A DNA stretch of 64,000 bases, taken from the NCBI GenBank assembly GCA_963695375.1, contig OY968767.1, positions 1,116,001 through 1,180,000 of the forward strand, in the 5' to 3' direction. The position numbers and the translations under genes were made by a program. The notes under the pieces were generated by a model. That model made no database searches and had not been told where the DNA came from. It saw only the letters and a list, made by a program, of their open reading frames with translations. This document shows, piece by piece, positions 46,345-53,976 of this stretch. Each line of letters opens with the position of its first letter. Positions within the stretch are counted from its first letter, which is position 1. This DNA is from JACCVL01 sp963695375 (lineage in GTDB: Bacteria; Actinomycetota; Actinomycetes; Propionibacteriales; Nocardioidaceae).

Positions 46345-48855
46345 TCAGCCGATGATCCGCAACGCGCCGGTACGTCCCCGCTGCCAGCTCTGCATGAAGC
46401 CGGGGACCGCTTCGGGGGCGATGGGGCGGCTGATCCAGAAGCCCTGGGCGCTGTCGCAGCTCAGCTCGCGGAGCCGGTCGTAGGCCGCCTCGGTCTCGAC
46501 CCCCTCGGCCACGACGTGCCGACCCAGCCGGTGCCCGAGGTCGATGATGGCCGCGACCACGGTGTCGGCCGCGTGACCGGGCATCGCGCGGAGGAAGGAT
46601 CGGTCGATCTTCACCTCCTGCACCGGCAGCCGCTGCAGGTAGGCGAGCGACGAGTAGCCGGTGCCCAGGTCGTCGACGGCCAGCCGGACGCCGAGCATGC
46701 GCAGTCGGTCCAGCGCCTCGATCGCCCGTTCGGGCTCGGACATCAGGCTGTTCTCGGTGATCTCCAGCGTCAACGCTGCAGCGGGTAGGGCGGCGGACCC
46801 GAGGGCGGACGCGACCTCGTCGACGAAGCCCGGGTCGAGCAACGAGCGCGGGGAGATATTGACCGCCACTCCGAACTCGGGGTCGATGGCCCGCCACCGC
46901 TGGCACTGGTCCAGTGCAGCGTGCAGCACCAACATGGTCAGCGGAGTGATCAGGCCGCCGTGCTCGGCCAGTGGGATGAACTCGTCCGGTCCGACCGGCC
47001 CGTGTCGCGGGTGGTTCCAGCGCAGCAGGGCCTCGACGCCGTGGACCCGACCGTCACCGACGGACACCTTCGGCTGGTAGGCCACGGTGAGCGTCCTGGT
47101 GGCGACCGCGTCCCGAAGGTCGGCGAGCAGCCCGACCCGGGACGGGTCGTAGCTGTCGAGGTCCGGCCGGTAGACCTCGACGCCACCGCGGTTGGACTTG
47201 GCCGCGTACATCGCGACGTCGGCCCACCGCACGACGGTCACCGGGTCGATCCCGCGATTGGCCGCGGCGATCCCGACGCTGGCGTCGGCCGAGACCGCCA
47301 GGCCGCCGAGATCGAAGGGACGCGCGAGTGCCGCGGTGACCAGGGACGCGCAGGCCAGCGCCCCCGGCCGCCCCTCACCGGGCAGCAGGATGGCGAACTC
47401 GTCCCCGCCGAAGCGCGCCACCAACGCCTCACCGGGGACCACGCTGCTCAGCCGCTGGGCGACCAGGCAGAGCAGATCGTCACCGGTCTGGTGCCCCAGG
47501 GTGTCGTTGATCTCCTTGAACCGGTCCAGGTCGAGCAGCAGGACGCAGGCCGGACCGTCCCGGAGAGTGCCGCCCAGCACGTCCCCGAACCTCCGCCTGT
47601 TCGCCAGCCCGGTGAGCTCGTCATGCGTGGCTTGGTACTCCCGCTCCGCCGCCTGGCGGCTCACCTGGTCGGCCCGACCGGCGTTGGCGAGGGCGACCCC
47701 GGCATGGTTGGCCAGCGCCTGCACCTGCCGGGCATCGTCGGTGGTGAAGGTGTCCAGATCTCCGACCCGGTCGGCCACGGCCAGCGTTCCGATCGGCTCG
47801 CCGTCGACGCGGACGGGCACAGCCAGGAAGTCACGCACCCGGGCAGCGCGCAGCGCATCCCGCAGGCGCTCGTCCTTGGTGTTGCGGGGAACGAGCAGTG
47901 AGCCGTCGACGGTCAACCCGGAGAAGGCGTCGAGCACGTCGGTGGTCTCGGCGAGCGCCGCCTCCCCTCGTGCCCCGGTCAGACTCCAGCACCGGTGGCC
48001 ACCCTCGTGGTCGGCGAGCCGGATCTGCAGCGTCTCGGCGCCGACCGCGTCGCGGATCTCGACCAGCACCGCGTGCACCACCGCGTCGATGTCCAGCTGG
48101 CGGCCGATCTCACGGGTGAAGCGGTTCAGCTGTTCAAGGCTCTCGGTGCGCCGCTGCAGCCGCTCGTAGGCTCGATGGGTCACGACGAGGACCACGACCA
48201 CGCCCGCGAGCATCCAGCCGGCTCGCCAGTCGACGCTCACGACGTAGACGACGACGAGTGCGAAGTTGGCGTTGATCAGGTCCACGACCTGCCCGAGGCT
48301 GAAGACGTCGGACGCCATGGACGGTCGCTCGCCGCTGTCGATGGCGATGGCGAGGCTGACCAGCCCGGAGCCGAGGATGCTCGTCACCAGCGCCACCACT
48401 GCCGTGGCGAGCCAGCCACGAGGCCCCAGCGGCTCTCCGTCCCCCATGATCAGCTGCCACACGACGACCGCGACCACGACCTCCAGGGCGAACAAAGCGA
48501 GGTTGAAGGCACCCTTGCGCAGCCGCGGGCGTCGCCAGCCGAACACCAGCAGCGCGGCCACGATGCGCGCCAGCACGAGCAGGTCCGGCCGGACGAAGTA
48601 GAGCCCGACGATCAGGGGAATCTCGCTCAACGAGAAGGCATAGGCATCGCGCCCGAGCCGGAGGTGCACGACCAGCATCTCGGCGACGACGAAGCCGGCC
48701 GTGACAACCAGCAGCCCGACGAGCTGCGAATGACTCGGCGCAGCGGTGTCGATCACCGGGTCCACGAAGGCCGCGTACAGCCCGACGGCCGCCGCGCCGG
48801 TGGCCGCGATCAGCCCCCAGACGCCGCGGGGTCCCGTCCCGGCGGTCGCTCGCAT
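46345..48855 (-). CDS. Membrane-bound GGDEF-EAL protein with GAF domain
   Basis: An 836-residue c-di-GMP signalling protein. Residues 1-215 contain about seven membrane helices. A GAF-like sensor follows (about 245-400, AVHAVLVEIRDAVGAETLQIRL and FLAVPVRVDGEPIGTLAVADRVG). The GGDEF domain has DLDRFKEINDTLGHQTGDD and an intact ARFGGDEFAILL. The EAL domain has HGVEALLRWNHP, LEITENSLM, AVDDLGTGYSSLAYL, VKIDRSFL and VAEGVET, so phosphodiesterase residues are complete. It may make, break or interconvert c-di-GMP, which commonly controls exopolysaccharide output. The ATG at 48855 lies 11 bases after the protease stop, so co-transcription is likely. Confidence 0.9.
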   Translation of the reverse strand: MRATAGTGPRGVWGLIAATGAAAVGLYAAFVDPVIDTAAPSHSQLVGLLVVTAGFVVAEMLVVHLRLGRDAYAFSLSEIPLIVGLYFVRPDLLVLARIVAALLVFGWRRPRLRKGAFNLALFALEVVVAVVVWQLIMGDGEPLGPRGWLATAVVALVTSILGSGLVSLAIAIDSGERPSMASDVFSLGQVVDLINANFALVVVYVVSVDWRAGWMLAGVVVVLVVTHRAYERLQRRTESLEQLNRFTREIGRQLDIDAVVHAVLVEIRDAVGAETLQIRLADHEGGHRCWSLTGARGEAALAETTDVLDAFSGLTVDGSLLVPRNTKDERLRDALRAARVRDFLAVPVRVDGEPIGTLAVADRVGDLDTFTTDDARQVQALANHAGVALANAGRADQVSRQAAEREYQATHDELTGLANRRRFGDVLGGTLRDGPACVLLLDLDRFKEINDTLGHQTGDDLLCLVAQRLSSVVPGEALVARFGGDEFAILLPGEGRPGALACASLVTAALARPFDLGGLAVSADASVGIAAANRGIDPVTVVRWADVAMYAAKSNRGGVEVYRPDLDSYDPSRVGLLADLRDAVATRTLTVAYQPKVSVGDGRVHGVEALLRWNHPRHGPVGPDEFIPLAEHGGLITPLTMLVLHAALDQCQRWRAIDPEFGVAVNISPRSLLDPGFVDEVASALGSAALPAAALTLEITENSLMSEPERAIEALDRLRMLGVRLAVDDLGTGYSSLAYLQRLPVQEVKIDRSFLRAMPGHAADTVVAAIIDLGHRLGRHVVAEGVETEAAYDRLRELSCDSAQGFWISRPIAPEAVPGFMQSWQRGRTGALRIIG

Positions 48856-48865
48856 GGCCCGGGCG

Positions 48866-50422
48866 CTAGTTCCAGCCGCTGCCGGCCCAGCTGCGACCGG
48901 CCCAGCTGCGTCCGGCCCAGCTCCGGCCTTCCCAGCCGTTGCCCGCCCAGTTGCCGCCGGCCCAGCTCCGTCCCGCCCAGCTGCGCCCTGACCACGACGT
49001 GCCGGCCCAGCTCCGGCCGGACCACGCCGCTCCGGACCACGACGTCCCACACCAGCACCTGCCGGTCCAGATCTGCCGATTCCACCGCGGCCCGTTCCAC
49101 GAGGTGCCCTCGGAGCTGGCTCGCGCCCAGCGAAGCGGCCGCCACTGCGCGAGGATGTCGCGCTCGCCGACCAGCTCGACCTCATGGTCGGCGACGTGCT
49201 GGCTGCCGCGCGCCGCCTCGAGCAGCCCGGTCCCGGTCGAGGTCGGCCAGGTCTGAGTCACGCCCGTCGGGACGTCCGCGCGGCTGGCGGCGACGAGGTC
49301 GATCTCGCCGGCTCCCTTGCCGGTGGCGTCGGCGAACGGCATCGGCGCCGCGGTCGACGTCAGCAGCGCCTTGACCTGGTCAGGGGTCAGGTCGGGCCGC
49401 TGCTCGAGCAGCAGCGCGACCGCGCCGGACACGACCGCGGCGGCCTGTGAGGTGCCGCTGCCCTTGAAGAGCCGGTCGCCGACGCGAGCCTCGGGGTGCG
49501 CCGTGTCGAGGTAGGAGCCGGGGTTGCGCAGGGAGCCGATGGAGCGGCCCGGCGCGGTCACGTCGACGGTGCGATCGGCGTCGCCTCGGCTGCTGAAGTC
49601 AGGCACGGTGTCGTCGAGCGTCATCTTGGTGCCCTTGGTGTCGGCCGCGCCGACACTCAGCACGTACGGGTCGTAGGCGGGATTGTTGAGCTTGCCCGGG
49701 AGGTAGCCCTCGTTGCCGCCGGAGACGACGACGACGATGCCGGCGCGCCAGGCGTTCTCCACCGCGTGCGTCAGCGGGTCGGAGCGGTAGTCCTGCACCC
49801 CGTCTGTGCCGTAGGACAGGTTGAGGACGCGGATCGGGTTGTCCGGGTCGTCGTTGCGGTGCTCCACCACCCAGTCCACGGCGGCGATCACCTGGGACAC
49901 GTCGACGGCGCCGTCGGCAGCCGCGACCTTGACGCTGGTCAGCGTGGCGTCGGGCGCGACTCCCTGGAAGCGGTTCAGACCCAGCAGCGTGCCAGCCGCG
50001 TTGCCGGCGATGATCCCGGCCATGTGGGTGCCGTGGCCGAACGTGTCGTAGTGCCGCAGCCTCGGCGACTGGCTCTCGAAGGACAGGTCGGCACCGAGCA
50101 CGACGTTGCCCGAGTCCAGGCCCGGGACCGGGACCACGCCGGTGTCCACCAGCGCCACACCGACGCCGGCACCGGTCCAGCCCTGGCTCCACATCGCGTC
50201 CGCACCGATGACCGTGGTGACGTGGTCCATGGTGGCCAGCGAGTCGTCGAACAACCACCCCGTCGGCCCGAGGTGACTGAGGATGCCGGTCAGCGGGTCC
50301 AGGAGGTCCGCCTCCGCAGGAGGCGGCGTCAGTGGCGGGAGCGACGCGACTGCCACCAGCGCGGCCGTTCCGCCGACGGCGGAGCGGACCAGCAGTCTCG
50401 CCCAGCGGGCCCTGCGTGCCAT
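48866..50422 (-). CDS. Secreted S8 (subtilisin-like) serine protease with Trp-pentad C-terminal tail
   Basis: A 518-residue protein with a signal peptide (RLLVRSAVGGTAALVAVASL). Catalytic residues are Asp93 (VALVDTGVV), His130 (FGHGTHMAGI) and Ser325 (GSGTSQAAAV), with oxyanion Asn in SGGNEGY. From residue 442 to 517 a Trp occurs every fifth residue, sixteen in all, mostly in SWAGR-type pentads. There is no LPXTG or membrane anchor. The tail may bind the cell wall or a polysaccharide. GGGGA lies seven bases before the ATG. Function is proteolysis outside the cell; substrate unknown. Confidence 0.9.
   Translation of the reverse strand: MARRARWARLLVRSAVGGTAALVAVASLPPLTPPPAEADLLDPLTGILSHLGPTGWLFDDSLATMDHVTTVIGADAMWSQGWTGAGVGVALVDTGVVPVPGLDSGNVVLGADLSFESQSPRLRHYDTFGHGTHMAGIIAGNAAGTLLGLNRFQGVAPDATLTSVKVAAADGAVDVSQVIAAVDWVVEHRNDDPDNPIRVLNLSYGTDGVQDYRSDPLTHAVENAWRAGIVVVVSGGNEGYLPGKLNNPAYDPYVLSVGAADTKGTKMTLDDTVPDFSSRGDADRTVDVTAPGRSIGSLRNPGSYLDTAHPEARVGDRLFKGSGTSQAAAVVSGAVALLLEQRPDLTPDQVKALLTSTAAPMPFADATGKGAGEIDLVAASRADVPTGVTQTWPTSTGTGLLEAARGSQHVADHEVELVGERDILAQWRPLRWARASSEGTSWNGPRWNRQIWTGRCWCGTSWSGAAWSGRSWAGTSWSGRSWAGRSWAGGNWAGNGWEGRSWAGRSWAGRSWAGSGWN
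48869..49099. repeat. 15-base period coding repeat (W-x-G-x-x pentads)
   Basis: The 3' part of the protease gene is built of 15-base units such as CAGCTGCGACCGGCC on the + strand. On the minus strand they read SWAGR, SWSGR, NWAGN and so on, sixteen pentads long with the Trp codon strictly periodic. Confidence 0.9.
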
Positions 50423-50811
50423 GCGTCATCCCCAGCTCAGATCGGCGCGCGGTCGTGCTCGACCGACGTTCTCGCCTCCAAGCATCCGTCAAGGTCACAC
50501 ACCGTGACTCGATCCTCACTCACGATTCATCCGAACGACCGACTGCCCGTGCAGGGCAATTCCGTACAAGCGTGGCGATGCTCGCGCAGCTCTGGCTGAG
50601 CACGGCGAGCGACCAGGTTGGAACGTGCGTGCACCTCTGTGGCTGTTGGGAAAGCGGCGTCCTGGGCGGCGCTCCCCGGCCCCCGTTTGACGCGCTGTTT
50701 GACGACGAGTTGACGGCCGCGGAGGAGATTGCGCAACGGCGAGACCGCCAAGTGACAGAACCACATCGCGCGGACCCGATGCCGTGCTGGCTACAGGGGA
50801 GCCCAGTCCAG
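50423..50811. other. Divergent intergenic region, 389 bases
   Basis: The region lies between the protease (-) and multicopper oxidase (+) genes. It holds three direct repeats GTTTGACG, GTTTGACG and GTTGACG at 50685, 50697 and 50709 (period 12), each containing TTGACG, which looks like a -35 half. AGGGGAG near 50793 may be the oxidase ribosome binding site. The oxidase frame is open through this region, but the Tat signal begins at 50812, so no longer protein is supported. No RNA gene was seen. Confidence 0.4.
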
Positions 50812-52425
50812 ATGAAAGTCAATCGTCGCGACGCACTGAAGCTGGGGGTGCTGTCGGGGGCGGCCGTCGTGCTGCCCATGGAGAGGGTCGTGCGAGCCCG
50901 GATGGCCTTGGCCAACCGGCTGCCGGAGAGCATGCTGCCGGCCCCCTTCACCGTTCCCTACGCGGCACCGCCGGTGATCGACCTCACTGACCCATCGGTC
51001 CCGACACTGGGCGGCTCGCCCTACCAGCGGATTGAGATGACCCAGTTCAACACCGAGATCATCCCCGGTCTGCAGACCCCGGTATGGGGCTACAACGGCG
51101 CCGTGCCGGGCCCGACCATCTACGCCCGGCGCGGTGTCCCGGTGGTGGTCCGTCAGGTCAACAACCTGCCCGACACGCATCCGCAGCTCGGTTACCGCCC
51201 CTGGACCTCAGTGCACCTGCACGGCTCGCCGACGCTGCCGCAGTACGACGGCTACGCGAGCGACATCACCGGCCCGCAGCAGTACAAGGACTACCACTGG
51301 CCGAACACCCAAGAGGCGCGGACGATGTGGTACCACGACCACGGCGTGCACCGGACCGCCTCGAACGTCTACATGGGGCTGGTCGCGCAGTACCACCTCT
51401 TCGACTCCGCGGAGCGCGCACTACCGCTGCCCAAGGGGACCGACTTCGAGGGCAAGTCCTACGACCAGCCGCTCACCATCCAGGACGCGATGTTCGGCAC
51501 CGATGGATCGCTGATCTACAACGACCGCGACGAGTCGGGCTTCTTCGGCGACGTGATCCTCGTCAACGGACGGCCATGGCCGGTGATGCGGGTCGAGCGG
51601 CGCAAGTACCGGTTCCGGATCCTGAACGCGTCGGTGTCGCGCGGCTACCGGCTGGAGCTGAACACCAAGCAACCGTTCACGGTGATCGGGACCGACGGCG
51701 GCCTGATGCCACACCCGCAGCAGGTCCAGAGCTTCCGGCACGGGATGGGCGAGCGCTACGAGGTGGTGATCGACTTCGCCGACAACGAGATCGGCCAGCG
51801 GGTGGTGTTGAGGAACCTCTCGCTGAAGAACAACGTCGGCTTCTCCACCACCCGGAACGTGATGGCCTTCGACGTGGTCAGTGAGTCGACCGAGAGCAGC
51901 AACAATGCCGTTCCCGACGTCCTGAACGACAACATGAACGTGATGGGACTGCTCGAGGACGACGCGACAGCCGAGCGGAACATCCGGTTCAAGCGCGCAA
52001 ACGGACACTGGACCATCAACGGAAAGACCTGGGCCGATGTCGAGGACAGCGGGTTCCGGCAGACCATCGCGAAGCCGGGACTGGGCGACACCGAGATCTG
52101 GAACCTGCGCAACCCCTCCGGGGGATGGTTCCACCCGGTCCACATCCACCTCGTCGACTTCCGGATCATCAGCCGCAACGACCGGCCGCCGGAGCCGTAC
52201 GAGCAGGGTCCCAAGGACGTCGCTTATGTCGGCGAGGAGGAGCGGGTGCGCGTCATCATGCGCTTCGGCCCGCACCCCGGTCGCTACATGCTGCACTGCC
52301 ACAACCTGGTGCACGAGGACCACGACATGATGCACCAGTTCTGGGTCCAGGGTCCCGACGGTGAGCAGGGAGACGACCCGATCTGGGCGGACCCCCCGAA
52401 AGACTTCCCCGAGCTGGACCCGTGA
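50812..52425 (+). CDS. Tat-exported multicopper oxidase
   Basis: A 537-residue laccase-like/CotA-like oxidase. The N-terminus is a Tat-type signal (MKVNRRDALKLGVLSGAAVVL). The four copper motifs are SVHLHGSP (HxH), MWYHDHGVHRT (HxH), WFHPVHIHLVDF (HxxHxH) and MLHCHNLVHEDHDMM (HCHxxxH-type with a Met axial ligand). These give one type 1 and a trinuclear centre for four-electron reduction of O2. Substrates may be phenols, bilirubin-type compounds or metal ions (Mn, Cu). The stop overlaps the next gene by four bases (GTGA). Confidence 0.93.
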   Translation: MKVNRRDALKLGVLSGAAVVLPMERVVRARMALANRLPESMLPAPFTVPYAAPPVIDLTDPSVPTLGGSPYQRIEMTQFNTEIIPGLQTPVWGYNGAVPGPTIYARRGVPVVVRQVNNLPDTHPQLGYRPWTSVHLHGSPTLPQYDGYASDITGPQQYKDYHWPNTQEARTMWYHDHGVHRTASNVYMGLVAQYHLFDSAERALPLPKGTDFEGKSYDQPLTIQDAMFGTDGSLIYNDRDESGFFGDVILVNGRPWPVMRVERRKYRFRILNASVSRGYRLELNTKQPFTVIGTDGGLMPHPQQVQSFRHGMGERYEVVIDFADNEIGQRVVLRNLSLKNNVGFSTTRNVMAFDVVSESTESSNNAVPDVLNDNMNVMGLLEDDATAERNIRFKRANGHWTINGKTWADVEDSGFRQTIAKPGLGDTEIWNLRNPSGGWFHPVHIHLVDFRIISRNDRPPEPYEQGPKDVAYVGEEERVRVIMRFGPHPGRYMLHCHNLVHEDHDMMHQFWVQGPDGEQGDDPIWADPPKDFPELDP

Positions 52426-52925
52426 CCGCCTCGACCCTCGCGCCCGCCACACCCGCACCGACCCGCGAGGATCGGACTGCGACGTCGGGGTGGCTGGTCG
52501 GGCTCGTGGTCGTGCTCTCGAGCAGCGCCGGAGCGGTTCACCTGGCCGAGGCGAACCACCACTTCGCCGAGTGGTGGTGGGCCGGCGTCTTCTTCGTCGT
52601 GGTGGCCGCGGCCCAGCTGACCTTCGCGCCGCTGTTCCTGCTCCCGTCCACCCGCTCGGCGTTCGCCGTGATCGGCATCGCCGGAAACCTGGCGGTGATC
52701 GGCGTCTACGTCATGAGCCGGACCACCGGGGTGCCGGTCGGGTGGCACCGCTGGACGCCGGAGCCGGCCCGACCCCTCGACGTCAGCACGACGCTCGTCG
52801 AGCTGGCACTCGTCGTCATCCTGCTGGCCTTCGTATCCGCCCGGCAGCGCCGGTGGCTCGTCAACCTGCTCTGCCTGTGCGGAGTGGTGGCCTGGGGCCT
52901 GCGAGCCACCGGCTTCCTGACCTGA
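52422..52925 (+). CDS. Four-helix membrane protein coupled to the multicopper oxidase
   Basis: A 167-residue protein with four hydrophobic segments (GWLVGLVVVLSSSAGAVHLAEA, FFVVVAAAQLTFAPLFLL, AVIGIAGNLAVIGVYVM, LVVILLAFVSA plus a last short one). The stretch VHLAEANHHFAEWWWAG between the first two is rich in His, Glu and Trp, and GVPVGWHRWTPEP follows later. The GTG overlaps the oxidase stop, so the two are coupled. The His-rich face suggests a role in copper or redox partnering, but this is speculation; no family is recognised. Confidence 0.7.
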   Translation: MTASTLAPATPAPTREDRTATSGWLVGLVVVLSSSAGAVHLAEANHHFAEWWWAGVFFVVVAAAQLTFAPLFLLPSTRSAFAVIGIAGNLAVIGVYVMSRTTGVPVGWHRWTPEPARPLDVSTTLVELALVVILLAFVSARQRRWLVNLLCLCGVVAWGLRATGFLT

Positions 52926-52926
52926 C

Positions 52927-53439
52927 ATGGCGACGACAAGCCAGCCGACCCCTCCGCTCCGCCGCTCTCGTGGCCGGCTGGCCGCCGTCACGGGCATCGT
53001 GCTGCTGGTCGGCACAGTCATCGGTCTGCGCGCCTTCGCCATCGAGCCGCTGCGCGTCGTGTCCGACAGCATGGAGCCGACCCTGCGGTCGGGGGACCAC
53101 GTCGTCACCGAGACGGTCACGCTTCCCGGCGGCGCGGAGCGAGGTGCGCTCGTCACGTTCCGCGAGTTCGACTCCGGCGATCTCTCGGTGAAGCGGGTGT
53201 CCGGCCTGCCCGGCGACCGGGTCGCGATCCGGGACGGCAGGCTGTACGTGAACAACGAGCGCGTCGCCGAGCCCTACCTCGACCACCTTACGGTGGACGG
53301 GTTGTACTTCGGTCCCGTCCGGGTGCCGGCCGGAACCGTGTTCCTGCTGGGTGACAACCGTGCCGGGGCCGAGGACTCCCGTGACTACGGGCCGGTGCCA
53401 CTGTCGAACCTCGTGGGGCGGGTCATCATCTCCTGGTAG
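52927..53439 (+). CDS. lepB: Signal peptidase I
   Basis: A 170-residue type I signal peptidase with one N-terminal membrane helix (AAVTGIVLLVGTVIGLRAFAIEP). The nucleophile Ser48 lies in VVSDSMEPTLRSGD, general-base Lys89 in LSVKRVSGLPGDRVAI, and GDNRAGAEDSRDYGPVP is box E. It cleaves Sec and Tat signal peptides outside the membrane. It begins one base after the stop of the membrane protein and so belongs to the oxidase operon. It is short compared with housekeeping enzymes, perhaps an extra paralogue dedicated to nearby exports. Confidence 0.92.
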   Translation: MATTSQPTPPLRRSRGRLAAVTGIVLLVGTVIGLRAFAIEPLRVVSDSMEPTLRSGDHVVTETVTLPGGAERGALVTFREFDSGDLSVKRVSGLPGDRVAIRDGRLYVNNERVAEPYLDHLTVDGLYFGPVRVPAGTVFLLGDNRAGAEDSRDYGPVPLSNLVGRVIISW

Positions 53440-53771
53440 GGGGCGGGCGGGCGGCCGCTGCAGACCAGCGTGACCACCACGTAGTCCTCCACATCCGCTC
53501 GAGTGTCGGACAGCGAGACAGCCACCCCCGCGCCTCCCCGATCAGCGACGAGTGCGGCCATCTGGTCGGCCCGGTGGGTCGCGGCCGCAGTGCTGGGGCC
53601 GAGCTGCTCGGGCCGGAACACCAGGACATAGAGCGCGCGCGGGATCGGCAGTGCCAGCAAGCCCCAGCGCTGCATCAGGTCGGGCAGCGTCTGCACGGCA
53701 AGCGCGCGCCGCGCTCCCCAGGTGGAAGGGAAGCGGGGAACGACGAACATCGTGGTCACCACGTTGGGCAC
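53385..53771 (-). CDS. Possible hypothetical protein overlapping the end of lepB
   Basis: A 128-codon frame starting at GTG 53771 (or ATG 53750) reads a plausible globular sequence: MFVVPRFPSTWGARRAL, LPIPRALYVLVFRPEQLG, AAATHRADQMAALVADRG and ADVEDYVVVTLVCSG. It overlaps the 3' end of lepB by 55 bases, and the final residues come from that overlap. It is the only sensible frame in the 537-base gap between lepB and the peroxidase. No family was recognised, and antisense noise is possible at this GC content. Confidence 0.35.
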   Translation of the reverse strand: MPNVVTTMFVVPRFPSTWGARRALAVQTLPDLMQRWGLLALPIPRALYVLVFRPEQLGPSTAAATHRADQMAALVADRGGAGVAVSLSDTRADVEDYVVVTLVCSGRPPAPYQEMMTRPTRFDSGTGP

Positions 53772-53976
53772 GAAACCACGCTAGGCCGGTGCGGACGCGC
53801 GCACATCGTCCGTCACCTTGCCCACAAGGGCAGCCCTCCTCCGGCCCGGCTGGCCCTCCGATCGCTTTCACACCCACGTGACGCCCGGCCGGGAGCCTCC
53901 GTACGGACACGACGGCCCAGTCGGCCGTACGCGGTGCGGCCAAACAGCGGAGCCGCCAGAGCAGGGGAGTTCTTCG
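53440..53976. other. Gap between lepB and the peroxidase gene
   Basis: Besides the doubtful minus-strand frame at 53385-53771, the region should carry the peroxidase promoter. GGGGAG ends about eight bases before the ATG at 53977. The peroxidase frame is open from 53818, but the first 53 codons precede a clear signal peptide and look non-coding. No terminator or RNA was recognised. Confidence 0.4.

Noticed and set aside
50332..50811. N-terminal extension of the multicopper oxidase
   Set aside because: The frame is open, but a Tat signal begins at 50812 and the extension contains no domain.
53818..53976. Extra 53 codons in front of the peroxidase signal peptide
   Set aside because: A signal peptide must be N-terminal, and GGGGAG sits just before the ATG at 53977.
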